64,000 bases of DNA from Cytobacillus horneckiae (GTDB taxonomy: Bacteria > Bacillota > Bacilli > Bacillales > Cytobacillaceae). The stretch spans positions 1-64,000 of the forward strand of contig NZ_PISD01000050.1 of the NCBI RefSeq assembly GCF_002835735.1, given 5' to 3'. The translations under genes and the position numbers were made by a program. Numbering within the stretch: the stretch's first letter is position 1; each line of letters opens with the position of its first letter. Below, piece after piece: positions 7,280 to 15,746 of the stretch. The notes beneath the pieces were generated by a model. It was not told the origin of the DNA. It saw only the letters and a list, made by a program, of their open reading frames with translations, and searched no databases.

Positions 7280-8302
7280 ATGACCGAACATAACACAAAA
7301 CTAACTTCTGCTGAAATCGCTTGTATTTGGACTGCATATATGAATGACAGCATGTCAAAATGTATACTAGGCTATTTTCTTAAAGATGTAGAAGATACGG
7401 GAATTCGTCCAATCATCCAATATGCTTACGATCTTTCATTTACTCACATAGAAAAGCTTACTGAAATATTTCAAAAGGAACAACTGCCATTACCTAATGG
7501 ATTCTCTAGTGATGATGTGAATATGGAAGCGCCTCGTCTATATACGGATACTTTTATGCTTGAATATATCGGACATATCTCCAGGGCGGGTTTAATTGCC
7601 TATGGCGGATTCATTTCCATGAGTGCAAGGGAAGATATTAGAGCGTATTTTACAGAAGGACTAAAGGAAGTATCGAGTTTATACAACAAAGGTGCCAATG
7701 TATCACTATCTAAAGGTCTTTTTGTAAGAGCGCCATATATTTCTTATGGGTCTGAAACAGATTACGTAGATAGTAAAAAATATTTAAGCGGATTAAATCC
7801 TTTTAGCCACAAAAGGCCTTTAAACGCTGTAGAAATAAGTTATTTACATATGAATACGCAAACAAATATTATCGGCGGAAGTATGGCACTTAGTTTTGCC
7901 CAAACCTCACCAACTAAAGATATTCAGAAATGGATGTTAAGGGGCAGAGATATTTCAAAAAAACATATCAAAATTTATACAAATATACTGGCAGATAATG
8001 ATTTGCAGCCGTCTATTTCATCTGAAGTAGCGATAACTGATTCGACTGTTCCCACATTTTCTGATAAATTAATGCTGTTCCATATGGGTATATTAAGCGC
8101 CGTAGGAACTGGAAACTATGCTACAGCAGCATCTGCTAGCCAAAGAAGTGACCTTATCCTTAATTACGAACGTCTGTCAGTAGAAATTGCCCAGTATGCA
8201 AAGGATGGGGCAGATATTATGATAAAAAATAACTGGCTTGAACAACCGCCTGGCACTTTCGACAAAGAAAAGCTAGCAAAAAATAAAAACCAGAAAAGCT
8301 AA
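7280..8302 (+). CDS. DUF3231 family protein
   Basis: A 340-residue protein built of two related helical halves (about residues 8-165 and 180-325), each beginning near a TSAEI/LNAVEI helix and containing a run of the IWTAYMNDSM / SYLHMNTQTN type. This matches DUF3231 proteins of spore-forming Bacillaceae, which have a ferritin-like four-helix fold related to CotF-type coat proteins. No biochemical role is established that I can name. GGAGGG precedes the ATG, and a perfect inverted repeat abuts it. It appears monocistronic. A weak hairpin (GAATAAGGC/GCCTTATTC, about 8347-8395) follows. Confidence 0.8.
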   Translation: MTEHNTKLTSAEIACIWTAYMNDSMSKCILGYFLKDVEDTGIRPIIQYAYDLSFTHIEKLTEIFQKEQLPLPNGFSSDDVNMEAPRLYTDTFMLEYIGHISRAGLIAYGGFISMSAREDIRAYFTEGLKEVSSLYNKGANVSLSKGLFVRAPYISYGSETDYVDSKKYLSGLNPFSHKRPLNAVEISYLHMNTQTNIIGGSMALSFAQTSPTKDIQKWMLRGRDISKKHIKIYTNILADNDLQPSISSEVAITDSTVPTFSDKLMLFHMGILSAVGTGNYATAASASQRSDLILNYERLSVEIAQYAKDGADIMIKNNWLEQPPGTFDKEKLAKNKNQKS

Positions 8303-8495
8303 AGTTTTACTCGGGAAGAAATTGTAGTTTTATCGATAATCGAATGGAATAAGGCTGTGTTGATAAAGATGATCATGATTATCCTTGCCTTATTCTACTT
8401 TGGTTAATAATAATCTGTTTACATAAGTATAGTCTTCAAAGCTTTGAGGAATTGTATTGGATGCAATAGGAGGAGAGGAACAAAACTTAGAAAAC

Positions 8496-8524
8496 TAAAA
8501 AAGGTGAGTATGAATACCCACCTT
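8496..8524 (-). terminator. Terminator of the DUF378 gene
   Basis: On the minus strand AAGGTGGGTAT pairs with the reverse arm ATACTCACCTT (one mismatch) and runs into a T tract. Confidence 0.75.
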
Positions 8525-8534
8525 AGAATGAACA

Positions 8535-8846
8535 CTATTTGTCATTTTCGTCCTTAATATTAGAGCCGGCTATATCTGGTTCTTCCCCAAACTCAGTAGA
8601 ATAGTTTAGGTTTCTGCTTCCTTGGATGTCCTCAGTGCTCTCTGCCTCTTCATCCATTGGTGCAAATAATAGAGTTAAACAAACTAAACCGCTAATCCCT
8701 ACGAGCGTATAAATAAGTCTGGCTAATCCGGAATCTTGCCCTCCGAATAATGAGGCAACTAAGTCAAATTGAAAAAGTCCAATCAAGCCCCAGTTGATCG
8801 CTCCAATGATTACTAGTGCTAATGCAATGCGCTGAATTATTTTCAT
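8535..8846 (-). CDS. DUF378 (YuzA-like) small membrane protein
   Basis: A 103-residue protein with two membrane helices (about residues 7-29 and 42-62) and the hallmark LALVIIGAINWGLIGLFQFD segment (residues 9-28) of DUF378 proteins. The C-terminal 40 residues are acidic and probably cytoplasmic or surface-exposed, an extension beyond the usual 70-80 residue family core. Function is unknown. It is monocistronic with its own terminator. Confidence 0.8.
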   Translation of the reverse strand: MKIIQRIALALVIIGAINWGLIGLFQFDLVASLFGGQDSGLARLIYTLVGISGLVCLTLLFAPMDEEAESTEDIQGSRNLNYSTEFGEEPDIAGSNIKDENDK

Positions 8847-9206
8847 GTATTTTACTCCTTATTTATTAAGATTTATCATGATTATATTTCCTAGTTAGAA
8901 TAGAAAATATACAGCAATGTAAAAATTGGATAATACGTAGTAAGATATAGAACTAAAAAAGGCAAGGTGCTGCTCTTTTATTGGTAGAGGTGAAAAGATT
9001 GTATAAAAAAGAGCGGAAATTTTAAAATATTGGGAGGTCATTATTGTCAGAAGAGAAATTACAAAGAATTGGATAAATATGTAATAAGTGTTTGTTTTTT
9101 TATGTATAATCAGAACATATGTTTGTTTTTAGATATACAAAGGAAAAGAAGCTTTACTGTCAGAGCACGGCTAAGTAAAGCATAATCGCATCTGACTAGA
9201 TAGCAA

Positions 9207-9332
9207 TTATGCTTTAGGCTCCTGACATGAAAAACAATATAATAATCCATTAACAACGGTCCCATGTAAAAATCCATCCATACAATAAACATCTTTCTTA
9301 CAGTTGCAGCAGTTACCAACTAATTCTTTCAC
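9207..9332 (-). CDS. 41-residue zinc-ribbon-like protein
   Basis: This very short gene starts with GTG at 9330-9332, preceded by a perfect GAGGAGG seven bases upstream. The product contains NCCNCKKDVYCMDGF and, 15 residues later, YCFSC: a pair of Cys-x-x-Cys knuckles typical of a small zinc ribbon. Such mini-proteins occur as hypotheticals in Bacillus. A longer overlapping frame (9110-9319) lacks a start signal. The inverted repeat TAAAGCATAAT/ATTATGCTTTA (9176-9216) overlaps the stop and may end the transcript. Role unknown; a metal-binding or adaptor function is only inference. Confidence 0.6.
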   Translation of the reverse strand: MKELVGNCCNCKKDVYCMDGFLHGTVVNGLLYCFSCQEPKA

Positions 9333-9339
9333 TTATTTT

Positions 9340-9679
9340 CCTCCTCAGAATTGTTGTACAGTTTTGAACTCCAAACAAAAGTGGATTTTGTTGGTTTTCT
9401 ATATATACTATTTTTCAATAAGAAGAAAGTAAAATCCTTTAAGTTTGTAAACAATGTTGATCAGGGTGTTGAGAAAGTGAATATTAGGAAATTTAGTTAG
9501 ATTTGGAGAGGTGTCCACTCGACCGATGCAAGAGATGCAAGATAGTGGAGACACGATAGGCCTGCGACGAAACTCCACGACTCTCGCCCACGGAAAAAGG
9601 AGCGGCAAGCCTCGGAAATCCAAACTCTTTGACTGCGGTTTCTCTAAAAGCTGAGTCCCCTATAATAGGGGACCGTTAT
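9340..9679. other. Intergenic region without a gene; GC-rich element and hairpin
   Basis: No credible gene was seen. About 9508-9625 is clearly more GC-rich than its surroundings and reads like the degenerate intergenic elements scattered in Bacillus genomes. GTCCCCTAT/ATAGGGGAC (9655-9673) forms a compact hairpin that could end the minus-strand RNA repair transcript, although the T tract after it is weak. Confidence 0.4.
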
Positions 9680-10660
9680 TTATTTTGCCTGCATGTCTGC
9701 TTCGTGCAGCAATAATAATTTATTAAATTGAGTCGTGCCAATCAGTTTTTTTATTTCAGCCAGCTTCTTTTCAGATGCATTCATTGGCACCATATGTAGC
9801 TGTACGAGTTCGACTACCTTTTGGATGAAATCCTGGTTGTAACCTAATAAATATAAACTAGATGAAGCAAGCTGAGAAGAAACAAATTCATGCCCGATGA
9901 AATTTGCATACTTCGTTTCTTCACCTTTGAAATTTGCAAAAGATTTACAAAAAGCCTTTCCAGTATCATGATACAAAGCCGCCCATAGCATCATCAGCTT
10001 GTCATCCTCAATGTAATGCTCCAATAAATAATGATAAACATGATAGGTATGCCTGCTTACAGAAAATGAATGATAGCTGGAATCTTGCGGAAGGTTTAAA
10101 ATACCTTTAAACTCGTGCAAATGGAATGATAATCGATCAAATAAGTGGTCATGGCCAAGGTCATTGAGTAACAATGATTCCATTTCTAATCGAAAATTTT
10201 CTCTAAATGATTTCTTTTCGCCAATATAATGGACTTCATCCCAGCCTTCGCCCTTAACAGGGAGATGGACAGTTTTATACATCTTTTTGATAATCGCTTC
10301 ATCAACTAGACGAGTGCGCATTTTATTTCGTTCAAAAATCAAATCAAAAGCTGTATTCATATAGAAAACAATCTTTCTATCGGCTTTTGCAATATGGTTC
10401 ACAAGATGCATTCTACGTTTACGATTTAAATTTGTCGCATCATAGAGGACATTTCTCCCATCCAAAAGCAATGCTTTTGTTCTCCTTTCCATTTCTTTAA
10501 AAATAACATCGTTGCTGTCCTGATTACGCTCATCTCCTAATAATTCCTGACGGAGAAGGTCGGAGGAAAGAATAGCTGCATCGTATTTTTTTGCTAGCTC
10601 AACAGCCATTGATGATTTACCGCTAGCGGGCAAGCCGACCATTAAGATAAATAGACTCAT
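9680..10660 (-). CDS. Polynucleotide kinase fused to HD phosphohydrolase (Pnk-HD, RNA end healing)
   Basis: A 326-residue protein with two domains. The N-terminal kinase has the P-loop GLPASGKSS (residues 9-17), the SSDLLRQEL and YDATNLNRKRR segments of T4 Pnkp-like 5'-OH kinases (about 32-83), and a lid region with basic residues. The C-terminal part is an HD domain: H204 in SRHTYHVYHY, H231-D232 in LYHDTGKAF, H257 in GHEF, H289 in QLHM and a late D near residue 324. HD domains of this kind can remove 2',3'-cyclic phosphate or 3'-phosphate. Together they would convert broken RNA ends to ligatable ones. AGGAGG overlaps the stop of the RNA ligase gene nine bases upstream, so the two are tightly coupled. 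Confidence 0.85.
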   Translation of the reverse strand: MSLFILMVGLPASGKSSMAVELAKKYDAAILSSDLLRQELLGDERNQDSNDVIFKEMERRTKALLLDGRNVLYDATNLNRKRRMHLVNHIAKADRKIVFYMNTAFDLIFERNKMRTRLVDEAIIKKMYKTVHLPVKGEGWDEVHYIGEKKSFRENFRLEMESLLLNDLGHDHLFDRLSFHLHEFKGILNLPQDSSYHSFSVSRHTYHVYHYLLEHYIEDDKLMMLWAALYHDTGKAFCKSFANFKGEETKYANFIGHEFVSSQLASSSLYLLGYNQDFIQKVVELVQLHMVPMNASEKKLAEIKKLIGTTQFNKLLLLHEADMQAK

Positions 10661-10669
10661 TTTTACCTC

Positions 10670-11728
10670 CTAAATATATTCACTGTAGTTTTTATAAATA
10701 TGTTCTTTTATATCTTTACTGGTCAATCGATTATCAAAAGCTTTAAAGACTAAATACCGTACATCCCGAGGGATGTTTGCATTTAAGTAATGGGCGAATG
10801 ATTTTCGGTCACATGTATACTTGAGAGCATCTTTATATAAATTGGTTACTTTATTGCTTAGATTGTCAGCATGTTGATCTAATTTAAGTTGCATAGCCTC
10901 AATTTCAGCGCTAAATTCTTCAGGAACTTTTAATATGAGATTCTGTATCTCACCATTCTTCCAAAACTCTACTTTAAGTTTTGCAGATAAACCGTAGGCA
11001 AGCTTGTGCACTTCTAAATATTGATGACCCTTAATTTTTAGACGTCTTCCGTTAGCCCAGCGAAGGACCCAGCCTTCATTACTGCTGTCTATTGTGCTTT
11101 GTAATGCTACTGCTTCATCTAATGTAAGCTTCATCCTTTCGGTTACTCTCATTCCAAGAGCTTCACCTAGCTGCATTAAATCTTTAAAAGATAAGTCATC
11201 ACCTGTGAAACGGTTAATAGCACCAATGATGATTAAATCTGATATCCCTTGATAATCTATGACAACTTTTGTAAGTGGATCAATAATCTCAGTAAGCAAG
11301 GTGATTTCATCGGGTATTTCTACGTTTGCATATTTTTTATCCCATATTCGTTGAGCAGCTTTAGCTTGCTCTGATTCAAATGAACCTCTTGTTGCCCAGT
11401 AGGTTTTCCCATTAAGTTTATAGCTGATGCCGAGGGAGCCATCTTGTTTGATCGTCACTTCAGGCGCTTCATCGAAAGGTATTTCACTCTCTAAATCAGG
11501 CATTTCTCCTAGATTGAAAAATTTAGGGAACGGCCGGGCGACGACTTCTTCAGTTTTTTCATTTATTATTAACCCTCTGCACGCAAGTGTAACTTCATTC
11601 CAGCGTTTATCATACGTTGCATTTTCTGTATAATTTAATATCACTAAATGAGGATTAGATGGATGGATTTTCCTGGAAATATATTTATTTTCAACCTCTG
11701 CCATATAAGCTTCTTTAGTAAACAACAC
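10670..11728 (-). CDS. T4 Rnl1-family ATP-dependent RNA ligase
   Basis: A 352-residue protein that aligns by eye with T4 RNA ligase 1. Visible are ACRGLIINE and RPFPKFFNLGE (residues 49-75), adenylation motif I KQDGS with Lys94, the GSFESEQA segment (115-122; T4 has GSIKSEQA), motif III-like TEII (146-149), motif IV EGWVLRW (218-224) and motif V LKIKG (230-234). A helical C-terminal domain follows. Rnl1 seals 5'-phosphate to 3'-OH RNA ends, classically in tRNA cut by an anticodon nuclease. The start is GTG at 11726-11728 with AAAGGA six bases upstream. It lies 64 bases after the MetRS gene and 9 bases before the Pnk-HD gene, on the same strand. Confidence 0.9.
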   Translation of the reverse strand: MLFTKEAYMAEVENKYISRKIHPSNPHLVILNYTENATYDKRWNEVTLACRGLIINEKTEEVVARPFPKFFNLGEMPDLESEIPFDEAPEVTIKQDGSLGISYKLNGKTYWATRGSFESEQAKAAQRIWDKKYANVEIPDEITLLTEIIDPLTKVVIDYQGISDLIIIGAINRFTGDDLSFKDLMQLGEALGMRVTERMKLTLDEAVALQSTIDSSNEGWVLRWANGRRLKIKGHQYLEVHKLAYGLSAKLKVEFWKNGEIQNLILKVPEEFSAEIEAMQLKLDQHADNLSNKVTNLYKDALKYTCDRKSFAHYLNANIPRDVRYLVFKAFDNRLTSKDIKEHIYKNYSEYI

Positions 11729-11792
11729 TTCACATCCTTTATTAAAAACGCATACTCCTATATGAACCTTTCAGAACTCATACGTAAATAGA

Positions 11793-13430
11793 TTAATTTG
11801 ACCGGTTTTCTAATCTTTCTATTTCCTCTTTAATTTTCCCTATGTCAATTCGTTCAAATAATGGTGAAACAGTGAATAACTGTAAGTTGTCAATAGCCGT
11901 TTCTACCCATCTGAAATGATTCAGCCCGAGCATTTTTTTTACCTTTCCACTTGAAAATGGAAGGAATGGTTCAAGTAATACAGCAAAGTTTGCGATTAGA
12001 TAAACACAAGTTCTCATCGTATCTTTGCAATCAGCAGGCGATTCTTTCACTTGAATCCAAGGTTGTTTTTTATCAAAATATTGATTCGCTTGTCTAATGA
12101 ATGCAAATATTTCTTCTAGAGCCTTTTTTAATTGGGTTTGCTCGATAAGCGAGGCTGCTTTTTCGAATAATGCTGGTATCTCTTTTTTAATTTGAGTATC
12201 TACTTTTCCGCTTGGAATCTCCCCGTCTAAATATTTTTCAATAAACTTTAATGTTCGATTGACAAAGTTACCATATGCGCCTAGCAGTTCGCTGTTGTGG
12301 CTGTATATGAATTCTCGCCACGAAAAGTCGCAATCCCGTTCTTCAGGTGCATTAATTGTTAAAAAGTAGCGGATTGAATCAGGATCATAGTCCTTTAATA
12401 TTTCAGGTACCCAAACGGCCCAATTTTTGCTTGTAGACAGCTTTCTTTTTTCGACAGTTAAGTATTCGTTTGAAACAATATGGGTAGGGAGCGGCTGTAT
12501 CCCTGTACCTAATAGTATAGATGGCCAAATGATAGAGTGGAATGGGATATTATCTTTTCCATGAACATAAAATGATGTTGACCCTTCGTCCCAGAAATCA
12601 GATGCATTTCCGCCGTTCAATTTCTCCCATTGCTTGCTGGCAGAATAGTAGCCAGAAACAGCTTCAATCCATACATATATTTTTTTATCCTCGTACCCCT
12701 TAACAGGCAAGGTTACACCAATGGGCAAGTCTCGCGAAACTGCTCTGTCACGGAGACCGTCATTTAAGTACCTCTCAGAAAGTTTTATCGCATTATCTCG
12801 CCAAAGCAACTGCTCCTTTGCATTTCTTACATAGCTTTCAAGCTGACTTTGGAAGGCACTTAATTCAAAATAAAAGTGATCAGTTTCTTTAGTGATAGGT
12901 GTATCTCCACAGTTTCTGCAAGCCTTGTCAATTAATTCAAGCGGATCAAGGATCGTGGAACATTCATCACATTGATCTCCGCGGGCTGCGTTACCGCAAT
13001 GAGGACATTTACCTTCAACATAGCGGTCAGGTAAGAACTGATTACAGGATAGGCAAAAAGCCTGCTCAACTTTTTTCTTATAGATTCTTCCTGCGTCTAA
13101 TAAGCTGAGAAAGATCTCTTGAACAACCTGATGATGAAACGGTTCATCTGTTCTTGTATAAAAATCGTAAGTGAAGCCAAGTTGGTTAAAGTTCTCTCGA
13201 AATTCTGCATGATAATAATCTGCAATCTCCTTCGCTGACTTACCTTCTTGTTTCGCTCTTATGCTGATCGGTGTGCCATTGCAATCGCTTCCAGACAAAT
13301 ATAATACATTCTCACCCTTTGCCCGGTAATATCTTGCCAAAATATCACCAGGTAATAGACTGGAAATATGACCTAAATGAAGGGAACCGTTCGCATATGG
13401 CCAGGCGCCTCCGATAAATATTGACATCAT
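11793..13430 (-). CDS. metG: Methionyl-tRNA synthetase (zinc-containing, compact form)
   Basis: A 545-residue class I synthetase that charges tRNA-Met. The HIGH motif is HLGH (residues 18-21) after GGAWPYANG; the KMSKS motif is KLSTS (330-334). Four Cys pairs (C126/C129, C142/C145, C154/C157, C171/C174) form two zinc knuckles, as in the E. coli-type and MetRS2 enzymes. The alpha-helical anticodon domain follows, with [14 protein letters not shown] near residue 396. It ends at 545 residues without the C-terminal tRNA-binding domain of many MetRS proteins, so it may be a second, specialised copy. AAGGAG is seven bases before the ATG. A T-box lies upstream and RNA repair genes follow. Confidence 0.9.
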   Translation of the reverse strand: MMSIFIGGAWPYANGSLHLGHISSLLPGDILARYYRAKGENVLYLSGSDCNGTPISIRAKQEGKSAKEIADYYHAEFRENFNQLGFTYDFYTRTDEPFHHQVVQEIFLSLLDAGRIYKKKVEQAFCLSCNQFLPDRYVEGKCPHCGNAARGDQCDECSTILDPLELIDKACRNCGDTPITKETDHFYFELSAFQSQLESYVRNAKEQLLWRDNAIKLSERYLNDGLRDRAVSRDLPIGVTLPVKGYEDKKIYVWIEAVSGYYSASKQWEKLNGGNASDFWDEGSTSFYVHGKDNIPFHSIIWPSILLGTGIQPLPTHIVSNEYLTVEKRKLSTSKNWAVWVPEILKDYDPDSIRYFLTINAPEERDCDFSWREFIYSHNSELLGAYGNFVNRTLKFIEKYLDGEIPSGKVDTQIKKEIPALFEKAASLIEQTQLKKALEEIFAFIRQANQYFDKKQPWIQVKESPADCKDTMRTCVYLIANFAVLLEPFLPFSSGKVKKMLGLNHFRWVETAIDNLQLFTVSPLFERIDIGKIKEEIERLENRSN

Positions 13431-13473
13431 TCATCATCTCCTTAAATATTAAGCGAATTTAAAGCTAAATGTG

Positions 13474-13800
13474 AAAAAAAATAAAAAACCCCGCCCTTAG
13501 ACAAATACAAAATTTGTCAAAGGACGAGGTTTGAATTTCCCGTGTTACCACCTTTGTTCACCCAACACTTACATGATAGGCCTCAACAAGTACGGAGCGG
13601 ATTTACGCTCTTATACCCAGACATTTATAACGAGTGCCAAATCTCGTCATCACCTAAAGGAAAACCATTCGGAAATGCAGCTCAGAGGACCATCTTCCAT
13701 TGATATTTCTTTGCTTCTTTTCACCAACCGAAGCTCTCTGTATAAGAACGAATCAATGTACTCTTCCCATCAACGCTTTTATTTTTTAATTATTATGCCA
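13474..13800 (-). promoter_or_regulatory. T-box riboswitch (tRNA-Met sensing) upstream of the MetRS gene
   Basis: On the minus strand the leader shows an AGTA element (AAGAGTACATTG), the stem I bulge AGAGAGC (13733-13739), an apical GGTTGGTG, a candidate specifier region holding ATG (complement of 13691-13693, or 13698-13700) followed by CCTCTGAGC, and the T-box core GGTGGTAACACGGGAA (13537-13552). A terminator then pairs CCTCGTCCTT with AAGGGCGGGG and ends in a T run (13474-13530). Uncharged tRNA-Met would pair with the specifier and the T-box, block the terminator and switch on the downstream genes. The codon assignment is by position and by the downstream gene. Confidence 0.85.
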
Positions 13801-13898
13801 TGTCAAAAAGATTGGTGCAAGTGAAAAATACATCCTCATGAATCAAAAAGAGAAAAACTGGGGAAAAAGATAGTAAATGATAATGTTAGGGGCCTTTT

Positions 13899-15107
13899 AT
13901 GAATCAAAATGCAGGCAAATTATTTTGGCCAAATACGTATAAAGCGATAGCAGATTTTCCTCAATTGGATGAAAATATGGAATGCGATGTTTGTATCATA
14001 GGTTCAGGCTCGACCGGTGCTTTTTTAGCCTACCATTTTGCGCAAGATGATCTAAAGACTGTATTAGTTGAAAGAGGTAATATTGGCTACGGCAGTAGCA
14101 TAGCCAGCACCGGTTTACTTCAATATAGCAATGATAAATTATTTACATCATACATTCATTCTTTTGGTGAGGAAGTGGCCTATAATCATTTGAAAAATTG
14201 TTATCATGCAATCGCCCATTACAAATATGAAATTTTACCTAAGCTGGATGAAAATCCTGATTTTATTGAAAGAAAAAGTTTTTATTATGCTTCAAAACAA
14301 GAAGATGAGCGTGTGCTTGAAGAGGAGTTCAAAAATTTATCAAGCTTTAAATTTCCCGTTCACTACTGGCGGGCCGAAAAAATAAAACAGCATTTTCCTT
14401 TTCAAAAAAATGCAGCACTTATTACTGAAGGGGACGCGGAAATTAATCCTTATAAAAATATTCATTTATTATATGATTATGCAGTAAAACACGGGGTAAA
14501 GATCTTTCAGAACACAGAGATTGTCGGGAATCGTTTTGACCATAAAGAAGCCACGCTTTATACGAAAGATAAACATTCCATACGTACCAAATATGTTATT
14601 TATGCTACAGGATATGAAGCACAGCAGGCTGTCGTGGATTCAAATGCACAAATTGTCAGCTCATATGCTATCGCAACAAATTCAATTGAATATTTCAATG
14701 ACTGGTCAGATAACATGTTAATTTGGGAAACAGCTAGGCCGTATATTTATGCCAGAACATCCATTGATCAGCGCATAATTATTGGTGGATTAGACGAGGG
14801 GACGATCGATCGAAATAAAAGAGAGAGCATGCTCTTCCATAAGCGAGATTTACTCTTAAAGATTTTAGTTGATCTGTTCCCTGAATTATCAGGCAAAATT
14901 CAAGCTGAATATTATTGGACAGGCTTTCTTGGCGAAACCCATAATGGCTTGCCAATGATTAAACAGCATCCGAATTATGAAAATGGCTACTATCTCCTTC
15001 CCTATGGAGGAAATGGAACAGTATACAGCATGATACTATCCAAAATATTAAAAGATTTTATTCTTCATGGGCACCATGATGATTTTTCTTTATATTATAA
15101 GCAATAG
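13899..15107 (+). CDS. FAD-dependent oxidoreductase (DAO family)
   Basis: A 402-residue flavoprotein with a Rossmann signature IIGSGSTGAFLAY (residues 33-45; GSGSTG), a VLVERGNIGYGSSIASTGLLQ segment after beta-2 and a C-terminal NGLPMIKQHP/YLLPYGGNGT stretch that closes the FAD site, as in glycine/sarcosine oxidase-like enzymes. It likely oxidises an amine or amino acid, but the substrate is not evident. It is divergent from the T-box leader and no partner gene follows. Confidence 0.8.
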   Translation: MNQNAGKLFWPNTYKAIADFPQLDENMECDVCIIGSGSTGAFLAYHFAQDDLKTVLVERGNIGYGSSIASTGLLQYSNDKLFTSYIHSFGEEVAYNHLKNCYHAIAHYKYEILPKLDENPDFIERKSFYYASKQEDERVLEEEFKNLSSFKFPVHYWRAEKIKQHFPFQKNAALITEGDAEINPYKNIHLLYDYAVKHGVKIFQNTEIVGNRFDHKEATLYTKDKHSIRTKYVIYATGYEAQQAVVDSNAQIVSSYAIATNSIEYFNDWSDNMLIWETARPYIYARTSIDQRIIIGGLDEGTIDRNKRESMLFHKRDLLLKILVDLFPELSGKIQAEYYWTGFLGETHNGLPMIKQHPNYENGYYLLPYGGNGTVYSMILSKILKDFILHGHHDDFSLYYKQ

Positions 15108-15384
15108 TGTTATTTATATATTCCAGCACTTACCTAAATTTAAACACAATCCCGAAAAAATAGTAATAAATTATGGAATGAAAGCAAAATTTAAGGTGCA
15201 CCCGGAATAAGTAGTATCAAATCCGAGGAAAGAGTGTGCGACAGCGTAATAAATCGAGTTTCTTCGTCTGAAGAGTGTCAAGTCCATTATTTTGTTATGC
15301 TTCGAAAGCTAGCATGAATGCTTATGAAAGACATTAGTCGTTTACATGATTTTTTTCTTGCACGCCCATAATCAAAAAGCTATT
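15108..15384. other. Non-coding stretch, probable IS debris
   Basis: No intact gene. The DNA holds short protein-like pieces on the minus strand (AYPEAVDVWVRNRNHVE in a frame overlapping the transposase fragment) but no boundary or terminal repeat could be fixed. Confidence 0.25.
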
Positions 15385-15528
15385 CTACGTGATTTCTATT
15401 TCGTACCCATACGTCAACTGCCTCAGGATAGGCTGACCACTGTTAGCTGAATCACGCAAATTCAAATCGGAATCCATAACAATTTCTACCAATTGGTCAA
15501 GATTTGGGTTAAACTGTAAATGAGTCAT
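15385..15528 (-). pseudogene. N-terminal fragment of an IS256-like transposase
   Basis: A 47-residue frame begins MTHLQFNPNLDQLVEIV with GGAGG just upstream. The opening MDSDLN is what IS256-family transposases show before their VVKxSxVLVLN helix, but the sequence then departs (NLRDSANSGQPILRQ) and stops at 15385-15387. This looks like an insertion element reduced by internal deletion; the DDE catalytic domain is absent. It could instead be an unrelated short protein. Confidence 0.4.
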
Positions 15529-15697
15529 GATTAATTCCTCCACATTGTTTTCGTCGCTGATTACAATTGTAGCTTATAGGAATGAACTGGGCTCTTTCTT
15601 TTTTCAAAATAATAAGGGCGTAGCCAAAAGAAGCCACAAAGGAAATCCCTGCCAACTAAATGAAAAATAAACCCTAAATCATCATTGACCCGCCAAT

Positions 15698-15720
15698 ATT
15701 CAATATTGATCATATTGAAT
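15698..15720. promoter_or_regulatory. Palindromic operator candidate before the GNAT gene
   Basis: ATTCAATA and TATTGAAT flank TTGATCA, making a 23-base near-palindrome centred 38 bases before the start codon of the downstream acetyltransferase. The binding protein is unknown. Confidence 0.4.
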
Positions 15721-15746
15721 AAAAGTGTATGGAGAGGAGCTTCGCC

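Noticed and set aside
9040-9080. Short frame after GGGAGGTC starting SEEKLQRIG
   Set aside because: Stops after about ten codons; at most a relic.
9110-9319. 69-codon minus-strand frame
   Set aside because: Out of frame with the 41-residue zinc-ribbon gene, which has the perfect Shine-Dalgarno and the Cys pairs.
13531-13824. 97-codon plus-strand frame
   Set aside because: Lies wholly over the T-box leader, whose RNA motifs on the other strand explain the sequence.
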